DNA of 64,000 bases, taken from assembly GCA_020161065.1 (NCBI GenBank), contig JAIUPH010000013.1:62001-126000 (forward strand). The letters are read 5' to 3'. Under the pieces are notes generated by a model that made no database searches, was not told where the DNA came from, and saw only the letters and a program-made list of their open reading frames with translations. Source of the stretch: Pseudomonadota bacterium (GTDB taxonomy: Bacteria > Pseudomonadota > Gammaproteobacteria > Burkholderiales > Burkholderiaceae_C). Below are positions 1 through 8,963 of this stretch, one piece after another; within the stretch, counting starts at the first letter, position 1, and the number at the start of each line of letters is the position of its first letter. The translations under genes and the position numbers were made by a program.

Positions 1-18
1 AGGCGTTCAAGGCGTAGC

Positions 19-573
19 TCAGGCAGCCAGCCACTCGCGCCCGGCCTTGCCCAGCATCAGCTCGACATAGCCGGCGAAGCTGCGGCGCACCAGCAGCTCG
101 AAGCTCGGCGCCGCGTCGGTCTGCCACAGCCATACCGCCGCCTTGAAGAAGTGCGAACCCTTGCAGTCGCCGGTCCGAAAGGCGCGCGGATGCAGGTCGA
201 GCGGGCAGCCCTGCGCCAGCAGCTCGCGCGCCGGCGCGCCGCCCAGTTGCAGCACGTGGTAGCCGCTGCTCACGTCGGTCACCGCGTGGTGCGTGCCGGC
301 CAAGGCGGCACGCAGCGCCGCGGCGAAGGCTGCCTGGCGGCCGCGCGGCGCGATCACGAACCAGTCGTCGGGCCCGGCCCACAGGACGCGCAGCACCTCG
401 TCGGCGACGCTGGTGCAGGCCTGCAGCGGCAGCGCCAGGCCAAGCGCGCGCGCCGCCCCTTGCGTGAACGCCGCGTCCGACGGGTCGCCGCGCAGGTTGA
501 CGATGCCCGGGCCTTCGCGCCAGCCGACCTTGAGGTTGCGGTCGCCGCGCGCGGCGGCTCGGCGGTCAGACAT
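19..573 (-). CDS. soxG: Sarcosine oxidase gamma subunit
   Basis: This 184-residue protein matches the small gamma subunit of heterotetrameric sarcosine oxidase, the cytoplasmic enzyme that demethylates sarcosine to glycine, passing the methyl carbon to tetrahydrofolate and making H2O2. Gamma subunits of the family are about 180-210 residues and resemble the folate-binding GcvT fold. The segment VLWAGPDDWFVIAP and the DVSSGYHVLQLGG stretch in mid protein are typical. The start overlaps the end of soxA by 8 bases, so translation is probably coupled, and it is the last recognisable gene of the operon before the window edge. The 18 bases beyond its stop show nothing identifiable. Confidence 0.93.
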   Translation of the reverse strand: MSDRRAAARGDRNLKVGWREGPGIVNLRGDPSDAAFTQGAARALGLALPLQACTSVADEVLRVLWAGPDDWFVIAPRGRQAAFAAALRAALAGTHHAVTDVSSGYHVLQLGGAPARELLAQGCPLDLHPRAFRTGDCKGSHFFKAAVWLWQTDAAPSFELLVRRSFAGYVELMLGKAGREWLAA

Positions 574-3500
574 GCTGGCGCTCTCCCTTGGGATCGAAGA
601 ACATGGGGCTGGCGATCACCGCGGTGACGCTGCGGCCGTCGCGCAGCGCGACGTGCACGCGCTCGCCGTGGCGCGAGAGGCCGCCACGCACCAGCGCCAT
701 CGCGATCGAGCGGCCCAGCGTCGGGCTGGCGTAGCTGCTGGTGACGTGGCCGGCCATCGGCGTCGGCGGCGGCGCCGGCCCCGGCGCGCCGGCCAGCACC
801 TGCGCGCCTTCGGGCAGCACGAAGGCCGGGTCGTCGGTGAGCAGCCCGACGAGTTGCCTGCGGTCGCTGCGCGAGGTGTCGCTGCGCGCCAGCGAGCGCT
901 TGCCGAGGAAGTCCTTGGTCCTGGCCACCATGGCGCCCATGCCCAGGTCGAGCGGCGTCACCGAGCCGTCGGTGTCCTGGCCGACGATGACGAAGCCCTT
1001 CTCTGCGCGCAGCACGTGCATGGCCTCGGTGCCGTAGGGCGTGACGCCCCACTCGGCGCCGGCGGCGTGGATCGCCTGCCAGACTTGCAGCCCCTGCTCG
1101 GCCGGCACGTTGACCTCGTAGCTGCGCTCGCCCGAGAAGCTGATGCGGAACAGGCGCGCCGGCACGCCGGCCAGCGTGCCTTCGCGCACCGCCATGAACG
1201 GGAACGCCTCGTCGCTGAAGTCGATGTCGCTGCCCAGCTTGCGCAGCAGCTCGCGGCTCTTCGGGCCGACCACCGCCGTCGTCGCCCAATGGTCGGTCAC
1301 GGTGGTGAGGTAGACCTTCAGCTGCGGCCACTCGGTCTGCAGCCAGCGCTCCAGCCAGGCCAGCACGCGCGCCGCGCCGCCGGTGGTGGTGTGCATCAGG
1401 TAGTGCCGCTCGCCCAGGCGCGCGGTGACGCCGTCGTCGAACACCATGCCGTTCTCGTCGAGCATCAAGCCGTAGCGGCACTTGCCGACGTCGAGCTTGC
1501 TCCAGGCGTTGCAGTAGACCCAGTTCAGCAGCGTCGCCGCATCGGGGCCCTGGATGTCGATCTTGCCCAGCGTCGAGGCGTCGAGCATCGCCACGCCGTT
1601 GCGCGCCGCGCGCACCTCGCGCGCCACCGCCGCGTGCACGTCCTCGCCCGGCCGCGGGTAGTACCACGGGCGCTTCCACTGGCCGACGTCTTCGAAGGCG
1701 GCGCCCTGCTGCAGGTGCCAGGCGTGCATGGCGGTCGTTCGCACCGGCTCGAAGGCCTCGCCCAGTTCGAGGCCGGCCACCGCGCCGAAGGTCACCGGCG
1801 TGTAGTTCGGCCGAAAGGTGGTGGTGCCCACCTGCGCGATCGGCTTGCCGAGCGCCAGCGCGGCGATGCCCACGCCGTTGATGTTGCCGGTCTTGCCCTG
1901 GTCGGTGCCGAAGCCCAGTGCCGTATAGCGCTTGACGTGCTCGATGCTCTCGAAGCCTTCGCGCACGGCCAGCAGGATGTCCGACGCCGCGACGTCGTTC
2001 TGCAGGTCGACGAACTGCTTGGGCGCACGGCTCGGGCCCCTGGCATGCGGCACCAGCCACAGCGCGCGCAGCGTGCCGGCGTCGCGCGTCGCCACCGCCG
2101 GCGCGGCGCCGCCGGCTGATCCGGCAGCGGCGATGCCGGCGGCATGCCCTTGCTGCGCGGCCTCGCACAGCGTGGCGGCACCGCGGCAGGCGCCGGCCGA
2201 GCGTTCGCCCTGTGCCGGCGCGCCCGGCACGAACGCGGCGATCTCGTCGTCCCAGCGCGCCTTGCTGCCGGCCTGGGCCTGCAGGTGGATCACCGGGCTG
2301 AAGCCGCCGGACACGGCGAGCAGGTCGCAGTGGAGCCGCCGCGCGGCGCCGGCCAGCGCGCCGGCGGCGTCGATGGCCTGCACGAGCACGCCGCGCACGT
2401 GGCGGCCGCCAAGCGCCTCGGTGACCACGTGGCCCTGCAGCACCTCGATGCCGGCGGCGCGGGCGGCGGCGCTGCGCGCGCCGTCGGCCTGCGCCCGCGC
2501 GTCGACCACCTGCACCGCGGCGCCGGCGCCGTGCAGCGCCAGCGCGGCGTCGTAGCCGGCGTCGCCGTTGGTGAAGACCACGGCCCGGCGTCCCGGCAGT
2601 ACCGCATAACGCCTGATGTAGATCGACACGGCCGAGGCCAGCAGGATGCCCGGCAGGTCATTGCGGGCAAAGACCAGCGGCCGCTCGTGCGCGCCGGTGG
2701 CCAGCACGACTTCGCGCGCGCGAACCTTCCACAACCGCTCGCGGCTGATGCCGCCGGCGGCGACAGCAGCAGCGGCGGCGTCGGCATCGCCTTCGTCATC
2801 CCGGCGCCGTTCGAGCAGCGTGACGAAGCGGTGGTCGTGAAAGCCGAAGGCCGTGGTGCGCGCCAGCAGCGTGACCTCGGGCATCGCCGCCAGCCGCGCC
2901 AGCGCCGCGGCCACCCACTGCGGCGCGGGCAGGCCGTCGACTTGCTCGTCGCTGGCCAGCAGCCAGCCGCCGGGCTCGGACTGCTCGTCGCAGACGATCA
3001 CCCGCGCGCCGCTGGCGCCGGCGGCCAGCGCCGCGGCAAGGCCGGCGATGCCGCCGCCAACCACCAGTACGTCGGCATGCGCGTAGCGTTTGTCGTAGAC
3101 GTCGGGGTCGCGCTCGCGCGGCGCTTCGCCCAGCCCGCTGGCGTCGCGGATGTGCGGCTCGAAGAACCGCCAGGCGCGCTGCGAGGCCATGAAGGTCTTG
3201 TAGTAGAAGCCCGCGGGAACCAGCCGCGCGAACCAGCCTACGGCCGCGCGCAGGTCGAACCCGACGCCGGGGCTGGCATGGACGCTGCGCGCCACCAGGC
3301 CGTCGACCAGCGCGACCTCGGTCATGCGCGCGTTGGGCACCGTGCGCGCGCCCTCGCCGAGCTGCACCAGCGCGTTGGGCTCCTCGACGCCGGCCGACAG
3401 GATGCCGCGCGGCCGGTGGTACTTCCAGCTGCGCGCCACCAGGCTGACGCCGGCCGCCAGCAGCGCCGAGGCCAGCGTGTCGCCGGGGTGCCCGCTGTAG

Positions 3501-3577
3501 GGGCGGCCGTTGAAGCGAAAGCGCAGCGTGCGGCTTCGGTCGATGCGACCGCCGATGCCCAGGCGCAAACCGCTCAT
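566..3577 (-). CDS. soxA: Sarcosine oxidase alpha subunit
   Basis: At 1003 residues this is the expected size for the large alpha subunit. The N-terminal part (about 1-110) resembles the ferredoxin-like domain that precedes the flavoprotein core (RFRFNGRPYSGHPGDTLASA). A dinucleotide-binding motif VLVVGGGIAGLAAALAAG follows near residue 170, with a second flavin/NAD region (ATGAHERPLVFARNDLPGI). The C-terminal about 380 residues are a GcvT-like folate-binding domain that accepts the methyl group. The reading frame is open 60 codons further upstream, but the ATG at 3577 was chosen because it overlaps the soxD stop by 4 bases (ATGA) and matches the family N terminus. Confidence 0.95.
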   Translation of the reverse strand: MSGLRLGIGGRIDRSRTLRFRFNGRPYSGHPGDTLASALLAAGVSLVARSWKYHRPRGILSAGVEEPNALVQLGEGARTVPNARMTEVALVDGLVARSVHASPGVGFDLRAAVGWFARLVPAGFYYKTFMASQRAWRFFEPHIRDASGLGEAPRERDPDVYDKRYAHADVLVVGGGIAGLAAALAAGASGARVIVCDEQSEPGGWLLASDEQVDGLPAPQWVAAALARLAAMPEVTLLARTTAFGFHDHRFVTLLERRRDDEGDADAAAAAVAAGGISRERLWKVRAREVVLATGAHERPLVFARNDLPGILLASAVSIYIRRYAVLPGRRAVVFTNGDAGYDAALALHGAGAAVQVVDARAQADGARSAAARAAGIEVLQGHVVTEALGGRHVRGVLVQAIDAAGALAGAARRLHCDLLAVSGGFSPVIHLQAQAGSKARWDDEIAAFVPGAPAQGERSAGACRGAATLCEAAQQGHAAGIAAAGSAGGAAPAVATRDAGTLRALWLVPHARGPSRAPKQFVDLQNDVAASDILLAVREGFESIEHVKRYTALGFGTDQGKTGNINGVGIAALALGKPIAQVGTTTFRPNYTPVTFGAVAGLELGEAFEPVRTTAMHAWHLQQGAAFEDVGQWKRPWYYPRPGEDVHAAVAREVRAARNGVAMLDASTLGKIDIQGPDAATLLNWVYCNAWSKLDVGKCRYGLMLDENGMVFDDGVTARLGERHYLMHTTTGGAARVLAWLERWLQTEWPQLKVYLTTVTDHWATTAVVGPKSRELLRKLGSDIDFSDEAFPFMAVREGTLAGVPARLFRISFSGERSYEVNVPAEQGLQVWQAIHAAGAEWGVTPYGTEAMHVLRAEKGFVIVGQDTDGSVTPLDLGMGAMVARTKDFLGKRSLARSDTSRSDRRQLVGLLTDDPAFVLPEGAQVLAGAPGPAPPPTPMAGHVTSSYASPTLGRSIAMALVRGGLSRHGERVHVALRDGRSVTAVIASPMFFDPKGERQHV

Positions 3578-3870
3578 GGGCGGCCCTCGTCCGACGGGGA
3601 TGCCGGCATCGGCTCGCCGATCTTCCACACCGCGTAGAAGCGGCAGCTCACGGTGTCGCGCAGCGCCTGGAACCAGCGGCCGCAGCCGCTGGCGTGGCGC
3701 CATTGCTCGTGGTGCAGGCCCTTGGGGTTGCGGCGCATGAAGACGTAGTCGCCCCACTCGTCATCGCTCATCGCCTCGGTGTCGGCCGGCCGCGCGACGC
3801 CGCCTTCGCCGCCATAGGCGAACTCGCTCTCGGCGCGGGCGCCGCAGTAAGGGCATTCGATCTGCAGCAT
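3574..3870 (-). CDS. soxD: Sarcosine oxidase delta subunit (zinc-binding)
   Basis: This 98-residue protein is the delta subunit of heterotetrameric sarcosine oxidase, a structural zinc protein. The ligands expected for the family are all present: Cys6 and Cys9 in ECPYCG, His59 in QWRHA and Cys63 in SGCGRWF. The stop overlaps the soxA start by 4 bases, and 13 bases separate it from the end of soxB, giving the canonical soxB-D-A-G order. No glyA is seen in front of soxB, although it often heads this operon elsewhere. Confidence 0.95.
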   Translation of the reverse strand: MLQIECPYCGARAESEFAYGGEGGVARPADTEAMSDDEWGDYVFMRRNPKGLHHEQWRHASGCGRWFQALRDTVSCRFYAVWKIGEPMPASPSDEGRP

Positions 3871-3883
3871 CGCCGGCCGTCCT

Positions 3884-5128
3884 TCAGTGGGCCACCGCCG
3901 CGGCGCCGTGTTCGTCGATCAGGCGGCCGCTGTGGAAGCGGTCCAGCGAGAAGGCCGCATTCAGCGCGTGCGGCCGGCCTTGCGCCACGGTGTGCGCCAT
4001 CACCCAGCCCGAGCCCGGCGTGGCCTTGAAACCGCCGGTGCCCCAGCCGCAGTTGATGGTGAGGCCTCGCACCGGCGTCAGCCCGATGATCGGGCAGGCA
4101 TCGGGCGAGACGTCGACGATGCCGGCCCACTGCCGGTTCATGCGCACGCGCGAGAACAGCGGGAACAGCTCGACGATGGCCGCCAGCGTGCCCTCGATCA
4201 CCGGGTAGCTGCCGCGCTGGCCGTAGCCCGTGTAGGCGTCGATGCCGGCGCCGATCACCAGGTCGCCCTTGTCGCTCTGGCTGATGTAGGCGTGGATGGC
4301 GTTGCTCATCACCACGGTCGGGAGAATCGGCTTCAGCGGCTCGGAGACCAGCGCCTGCAGCGGGTGGCTTTCCAGCGGCAGCCGAAAACCTGCCAGCGCG
4401 GCCAGCACGCTGCTGTGGCCGGCGGCGACGATGGCCACCTTCTTGGCGCCGATGAAGCCGCGCGCGGTATCGACGCCGACCACCGCGCCGGCCTCGCGGC
4501 GGATGCCCTGCACCTCGCAGTTCTGCACGATGTCGACGCCCAGCGCATCGGCCGCGCGCGCAAAGCCCCAGGCCACCGCGTCGTGACGCGCCACGCCGGC
4601 GCGCCGCTGCAGGCTGGCGCCCAGCACCGGGTAGCGCGTGTTCAGGTTGATGAAGGGCAGCATCGCCAGGATCTGCGCCGGACTCAGCACCTCGGCATCG
4701 ACGCCGTTCAGCCGGTTGGCGGTGACGCGGCGCTCGATGTCGCGCAGGTCCTGCAGCGTGTGGCCGAGGTTCATCACGCCGCGCTGGCTGAACATCACGT
4801 TGTAGTTGAGGTCCTGGCTCAGGCCCTCCCACAACTGCATGGACTTCTCGTACAGCGCGGTGGCCTCGTCCCACAAGTAGTTGCTGCGCACGATGGTGGT
4901 GTTGCGCGCGGTGTTGCCGCCGCCCAGCCAGCCGCGCTCGAGCACCGCGATGCGCCCGACGCGGTGTTCCTTGGCCAGGTAGTAGGCGGTGGCCAGGCCG
5001 TGGCCGCCGCCGCCGATGACGACCACGTCGTACTCGCGCTGCGGCTCGGGGCTGCGCCATTGCTGCTGCCAGCCTTCGTGGTAGCTGAGCGCGTTGCGCA
5101 GCAGCGACCAGATCGAGAATTTCTGCAT
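3884..5128 (-). CDS. soxB: Sarcosine oxidase beta subunit
   Basis: This 414-residue flavoprotein is the beta subunit, where sarcosine is oxidised. It has an N-terminal FAD-binding motif [20 protein letters not shown] (about 36-55). It also has the RHDAVAWG segment, whose histidine (residue 182 here) corresponds, by family knowledge, to the residue carrying covalent FMN in characterised enzymes. The frame is open upstream to 5503 but would run into the divergent regulator gene. The ATG at 5128 gives the family-typical [14 protein letters not shown] start. Its Shine-Dalgarno sequence is weak. It heads the soxB-D-A-G operon, facing away from the mocR-type gene across 194 bases. Confidence 0.95.
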   Translation of the reverse strand: MQKFSIWSLLRNALSYHEGWQQQWRSPEPQREYDVVVIGGGGHGLATAYYLAKEHRVGRIAVLERGWLGGGNTARNTTIVRSNYLWDEATALYEKSMQLWEGLSQDLNYNVMFSQRGVMNLGHTLQDLRDIERRVTANRLNGVDAEVLSPAQILAMLPFINLNTRYPVLGASLQRRAGVARHDAVAWGFARAADALGVDIVQNCEVQGIRREAGAVVGVDTARGFIGAKKVAIVAAGHSSVLAALAGFRLPLESHPLQALVSEPLKPILPTVVMSNAIHAYISQSDKGDLVIGAGIDAYTGYGQRGSYPVIEGTLAAIVELFPLFSRVRMNRQWAGIVDVSPDACPIIGLTPVRGLTINCGWGTGGFKATPGSGWVMAHTVAQGRPHALNAAFSLDRFHSGRLIDEHGAAAVAH

Positions 5129-5322
5129 GGAAGAGCCTGCCCGGCGCCAGGCCGCGGTGGCTTGCATGATGCGTTCGGGCGCCGCGCCGTGGCTCGTTGC
5201 TTTGCGACAGGACTTTGTCGATTCACGACGCGGCAGCGCCGGCCGCCGCGGCCCTGTGTCATGCTTGAACGATGAGCTTGTCCGATCGACCGCCGCCGCG
5301 CCGGCGGCGCGTTGCCTGAGCC
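5129..5322. promoter_or_regulatory. Divergent soxB / mocR intergenic region
   Basis: This 194-base gap must hold the divergent promoters of the sarcosine oxidase operon and the MocR-type regulator. It contains a 5-bp inverted repeat, CGACA at 5205-5209 and TGTCG at 5216-5220 with a 6-base spacer. On the minus strand the left arm reads TGTCGC, the hexamer also seen upstream of the Bug gene and of glxA. I did not find the 31-bp motif that occurs upstream of the three plus-strand units here. No clear -35/-10 pair stands out. Confidence 0.4.
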
Positions 5323-6882
5323 ATGTCGCAGCGCCTCGACGCCGTGCTGTGGAAGCGCTTGTTCGAGCGCTCGGCGCGCCCGGGCATGAGCCTGCAGCGG
5401 CAGATCCGCGAGATGCTGGTCGCCGCGATTCTCGACGGCCACCTGCCCGCCGGCGTGGCCATTCCGTCCAGCCGCGAGATGGCCGAGCAGCTTTCGGTGG
5501 CACGCAACACCGTCGTGCTGGCCTACCAGCAGCTCACCGACGAGGGCTACCTGATCGCCCGCGAGCGCAGCGGCTGCTTCGTCAACCCGGCGGTGCTGGC
5601 CGATGCGGCCGGGCGCGCGGCGCGCCCGTCGGCCGGTGGCTTCGGCGGCGACGGCGGCAACGGCGGCAATCGTGCCGAGGGGCGCGGCAATCACCCCGCC
5701 GCCGCCGCGCCGGACTGGGCGTCGCGCCTGCGGCTGCGGCCCGCCGCGCAGCGCAGCATCGTCAAGCCGGCCGACTGGCAGGCCTATCCCTATCCGTTTC
5801 TCTACGGCCAGTTCGACGCCACGCTGTTCCCCACCGCCGACTGGCGCGAGTGCTGCCTGAAGACGCTGTCGGTGCTGGACATCCGCGACTGGGCGCCCGA
5901 CCAGATCAACCGCGACGACGAATCGCTGGTGCAGCAGATCCGCACCCGCGTGCTGCCGCGCCGCGGCGTGTGGGCCTCGGCCGACGAGGTGGTCGTCACC
6001 GTCGGCGCGCAGCACGCGCTGTACCTGGTGGCCGACCTGCTGATGAGCGCGTCGACGCGCGTCGGCATCGAAGACCCCGGCTACCCCGATGCGCGCAACA
6101 TCTTCGCCTGCCGCACGGCGCAGCTGGTGCCGCTGCCGATCGACGGCGACGGCCTGCCCGCCGGCGACGCGCTGCGCGGGCTGGACTACGTCTACGCGAC
6201 GCCCAGCCATCAATGCCCCACCGGCGTGACGATGCCGCTGGCGCGGCGCCAAGCCTTGCTGCAGGCGGCGCAGGACCACGACTTCGTGGTCATCGAGGAC
6301 GACTTCGAATGCGAGAACCGCTTCGCCGGCGAGCCGACCGCGGCGCTGAAAAGCCTGGACCCGAACGGCCGCGTCATCTACGTCGGCAGCCTGTCCAAGA
6401 GCTGGGCGCCGGGGCTGCGCCTGGGCTACGTGGTGGCATCAGCCGCGCTGATCGCCGAGCTGCGGGCGCTGCGCCGGCTGATGCTGCGCCACCCTTCGGC
6501 CTTCGTGCAGCGTGCGTTCGCGCTGTTCCTGTCGCTGGGGCACCACGATTCGCAGTTGCGCCGCATCGCCGCCGCGCAGCGCGAACGCGGCGCCGCCGTG
6601 CTGGATGCGATGGCGCGCCACGCGCCGCAGTGCACGGTGGCGCCGCTCAGCGGCGGCGGCTCGTGCTGGGTGCGCCTGCCCGATGGCGTGAGCGCCCGCG
6701 CGCTGGCGGCGCGCGCCGCCGCACGCGGCGTGCTGATCGAGCCCGGCGACGTGTTCTTCCACGCCGACGCGCCGCCTTGCGAATACTTCCGCCTCGGCTA
6801 CCAGTCGATTCCGGCCAAGTCCATCGAGCCCGGCATCCGGCTGCTGGCACAAGCGCTCGCCGAGGGGCACTCGGGGCGCTGA
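5323..6882 (+). CDS. MocR/PdxR-type transcriptional regulator (GntR HTH + aminotransferase-like)
   Basis: This 519-residue two-domain regulator has a GntR winged helix at about 15-85 ([25 protein letters not shown] is its recognition region). A linker rich in Gly and Ala follows, then a fold-type I aminotransferase-like domain from about 135 to the end. The lysine expected to bind PLP is present in [16 protein letters not shown] (Lys359), so PLP sensing is plausible. It is divergent from soxB and lies immediately upstream of the NTF2-like, amine oxidase and ABC transporter genes. MocR proteins typically bind long direct repeats, and three such sites occur downstream. The exact effector cannot be read from sequence; an amino acid or amine is the likely class. 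Confidence 0.88.
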   Translation: MSQRLDAVLWKRLFERSARPGMSLQRQIREMLVAAILDGHLPAGVAIPSSREMAEQLSVARNTVVLAYQQLTDEGYLIARERSGCFVNPAVLADAAGRAARPSAGGFGGDGGNGGNRAEGRGNHPAAAAPDWASRLRLRPAAQRSIVKPADWQAYPYPFLYGQFDATLFPTADWRECCLKTLSVLDIRDWAPDQINRDDESLVQQIRTRVLPRRGVWASADEVVVTVGAQHALYLVADLLMSASTRVGIEDPGYPDARNIFACRTAQLVPLPIDGDGLPAGDALRGLDYVYATPSHQCPTGVTMPLARRQALLQAAQDHDFVVIEDDFECENRFAGEPTAALKSLDPNGRVIYVGSLSKSWAPGLRLGYVVASAALIAELRALRRLMLRHPSAFVQRAFALFLSLGHHDSQLRRIAAAQRERGAAVLDAMARHAPQCTVAPLSGGGSCWVRLPDGVSARALAARAAARGVLIEPGDVFFHADAPPCEYFRLGYQSIPAKSIEPGIRLLAQALAEGHSGR

Positions 6883-6926
6883 CCCACGGCGCCACCGCGG
6901 CGCGCCGGCGCACCGGCACTCTCCGC

Positions 6927-6985
6927 TGGCCTCATCGAATGCCCGCAACTGGTGCTACGGATAGGGCGACGCGCCGCGCTACGCT
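6927..6985 (+). promoter_or_regulatory. Copy A of the 31-bp direct-repeat motif with -10-like box
   Basis: Positions 6927-6957 carry TGGCCTCATCGA, an 11-base middle part and TGGTGCTA. The two TGG boxes are 23 bases apart. About 22 of 31 positions are identical in copies B (8864) and C (11934). A TACGCT hexamer at 6980-6985 sits where the other copies have TATCGT and TAAGGT. The motif ends 63 bases before the NTF2-like start codon. It is probably the operator of the adjacent MocR-type regulator. Confidence 0.6.
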
Positions 6986-7020
6986 GCGCCAAGCCGGAAT
7001 CAAGCCGGCTGGAGATGCGC

Positions 7021-7419
7021 ATGACCCCGCCCCGCCGCCAAGTCGACGTCGACTTCCTGCAAGCCTTCAACGACGCCTGGAACCGCCACGACATCGAGGC
7101 ACTGATGAGCTTCATGGCCGACGACTGCGCCTTCCACGCGGTGGCCGGCCCCGAGCTGCTGGGCCGCAGCTACGTCGGCCGTGCGGCGGTGCGCGAAGGC
7201 TTCCAGCTCGCCTGGCAGACCTTCGCCGATGCCGCGTGGCGCGACGGCGAGCACTTCGTCAGCGGCGACCGCGGCGTCAGCGAATCCACCTTCAGCGGCA
7301 CGCGCGCCGACGGCACGCGCATCGAAGCGCGCATGGTCGACGTGTTCACCTTCCGCGACGGCAAGATCGCCGTGAAGAACGCCTACCGCAAGGACCGCCC
7401 GCCGGTCCGCCAGCCTTGA
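7021..7419 (+). CDS. NTF2-like / SnoaL-family protein
   Basis: This 132-residue cone-fold protein begins with the typical pattern QAFNDAWNRHDIEALMSFMADDCAFH and ends with a strand carrying the DVFTFRDGKIAVKNAYRKD signature. Members of the SnoaL-like/NTF2 superfamily act as small isomerases or dehydratases, or as ligand-binding subunits; the reaction here is unknown. The start at 7021 was chosen over 7015 and 6952 because GGAG at 7011-7014 is at the right distance. It lies 16 bases before the FAD oxidoreductase gene, so the two are probably one transcript controlled by motif copy A. Confidence 0.8.
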   Translation: MTPPRRQVDVDFLQAFNDAWNRHDIEALMSFMADDCAFHAVAGPELLGRSYVGRAAVREGFQLAWQTFADAAWRDGEHFVSGDRGVSESTFSGTRADGTRIEARMVDVFTFRDGKIAVKNAYRKDRPPVRQP

Positions 7420-7435
7420 GCAGCGGCCGCGCCCG

Positions 7436-8857
7436 ATGGACATGACCGCGCCCGGCGGCGCCGCGCTCGCGCCGTACGACCCGCAGTACGACCCGCTGGT
7501 GGCGCCGACGCCCGGCCACGGCACCGACTACGCGCCCAGCTACTGGGTGGCCAGCGCCGGCACGCCGCCGGCCGACGACGGCCCCATCCGGCGCGACACC
7601 GATGCCGACGTGGTGATCGTCGGCTCCGGCTTCACCGGCCTGGCCACCGCGCTGTTCCTGGCGCGCGAGCACGGCATCCGCGCCACCGTGCTGGAGGCCA
7701 ACCGCGCCGTCTGGGGCTGCACCAGCCGCAACGGCGGCCAGGGGCAGAACGCCAGCGGCCGGCTGTACCGATCGCAATGGATCGCGCGCTACGGCAAGGC
7801 CACGGCGCTCAAGCTCGACGCCGAAATCCGCCAGGGCTTCGAGACCTTCAAGTCGCTGGTGGCCGAGTTCCCCGAATGCGAGCCGCAGCCCGGCGGCCAC
7901 CTCTACATCGCGCACCGCGACAAGAAGATGGCCTTCCTGCGCCAGGAAGCCGAGGTCATGCGCCGCGTGTTCGGCTACGACACGCACATCCTGTCGACCG
8001 ACGAGGTGCAGCGCCTGTACGTGCGTGACGCCGAAACCTTCGGCGCGCTGCACGAGCCCGACGGCATCGGCGTGCACCCGCTGAAGCTGGCCTTCGGCTA
8101 CCTGCGCAAGGCGCGCGAGCTGGGCGTCAAGGTCCACCCCGCGTCGCCGGTGATCGGCTTCGAAACCAAGGGCGGCGTGCACCACCTGCGCACGCCCGGC
8201 GGCACGGTGCGCGCGCGCGCCGTCGGCTTCGCGACCGGCGGCTACACCAGCAACGGGCTGCACGCCAGCCTCGACTCGAAGATCATGCCGATCCTGTCGA
8301 ACTCGCTGGTCACGCGGCCGCTCACGGCGGCCGAGCTGGAGGCCACCAACTTCCGCACCACCGAGGTCATCACCGACACGCGCACGCTGCGCTTCTATTA
8401 CCGCAAGCTGCCCGACCAGCGCGTGCAGATCGGCAGCCGCAGCTCGATCAGCGGTGCCGATGCGCCGAACCCCAGGCACATGCAGGTGCTGGTCAACGGC
8501 CTGCACCGCAAGTTCCCGGCGCTCAAGGACATCCGCATCGACTACTCGTGGTGGGGCTGGGTCGACGTCAGCCACGACATGATGCCGCGCATCGCGCAGC
8601 CCGACCCCGCGCAGACCGTGTTCTACGCGCTGGGCTACGGCGGCAACGGCGTGTCGTTCTCGGCGCATGCCGGGCGCCGCATGGCGCAGCGCATCGCCGG
8701 CCGTGCCGATGCGGCGTTCGAATTGCCCATCTACCGCAGCGCGCTGGAGTACCCCAACCTGTTCGACACCGTGCGCTCGCGCGCCTTCGCGCCGTGGCGG
8801 CGCCTCGGCCAGCGCTTTCTCTATCACTGGTACCACCTGCGCGACGAACGCTTGTGA
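7436..8857 (+). CDS. FAD-dependent amine/amino-acid oxidoreductase (PuuB-like)
   Basis: This 473-residue DAO-family flavoprotein has an N-terminal extension of about 55 residues, then the Rossmann motif VVIVGSGFTGLATALFLARE (about 60-79) and SRNGGQGQNASGRL, a segment typical of the gamma-glutamylputrescine oxidase/glycine oxidase group. The C terminus has GYGGNGVSFSAHAGRRMA, the conserved flavin-contacting loop. It should oxidise a secondary or primary amine in the cytoplasm. The setting (sarcosine oxidase, peptide-type ABC transporter) fits catabolism of an N-substituted amino acid or opine-like compound. The substrate is not identifiable. Confidence 0.85.
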   Translation: MDMTAPGGAALAPYDPQYDPLVAPTPGHGTDYAPSYWVASAGTPPADDGPIRRDTDADVVIVGSGFTGLATALFLAREHGIRATVLEANRAVWGCTSRNGGQGQNASGRLYRSQWIARYGKATALKLDAEIRQGFETFKSLVAEFPECEPQPGGHLYIAHRDKKMAFLRQEAEVMRRVFGYDTHILSTDEVQRLYVRDAETFGALHEPDGIGVHPLKLAFGYLRKARELGVKVHPASPVIGFETKGGVHHLRTPGGTVRARAVGFATGGYTSNGLHASLDSKIMPILSNSLVTRPLTAAELEATNFRTTEVITDTRTLRFYYRKLPDQRVQIGSRSSISGADAPNPRHMQVLVNGLHRKFPALKDIRIDYSWWGWVDVSHDMMPRIAQPDPAQTVFYALGYGGNGVSFSAHAGRRMAQRIAGRADAAFELPIYRSALEYPNLFDTVRSRAFAPWRRLGQRFLYHWYHLRDERL

Positions 8858-8863
8858 TGGCGT

Positions 8864-8921
8864 TGGCACCATCGACGCCCGGCCGCTGGCTCTAACGCGC
8901 GCCGGCGCGCTTGTCTATCGT
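8864..8921 (+). promoter_or_regulatory. Copy B of the 31-bp direct-repeat motif with -10-like box
   Basis: Positions 8864-8894 hold TGGCACCATCGA and, 23 bases after the first TGG, TGGCTCTA. A TATCGT hexamer follows at 8916-8921, 22 bases after the motif. The spacing to the first binding-protein start (8964) is 69 bases. Agreement with copies A and C is strong through the TGGC, CATCGA and TGG/CTA blocks. Confidence 0.6.
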
Positions 8922-8963
8922 CGGCCGCGCCGATCGCCGGTGCCCACACCAGGAGACTGTCCG

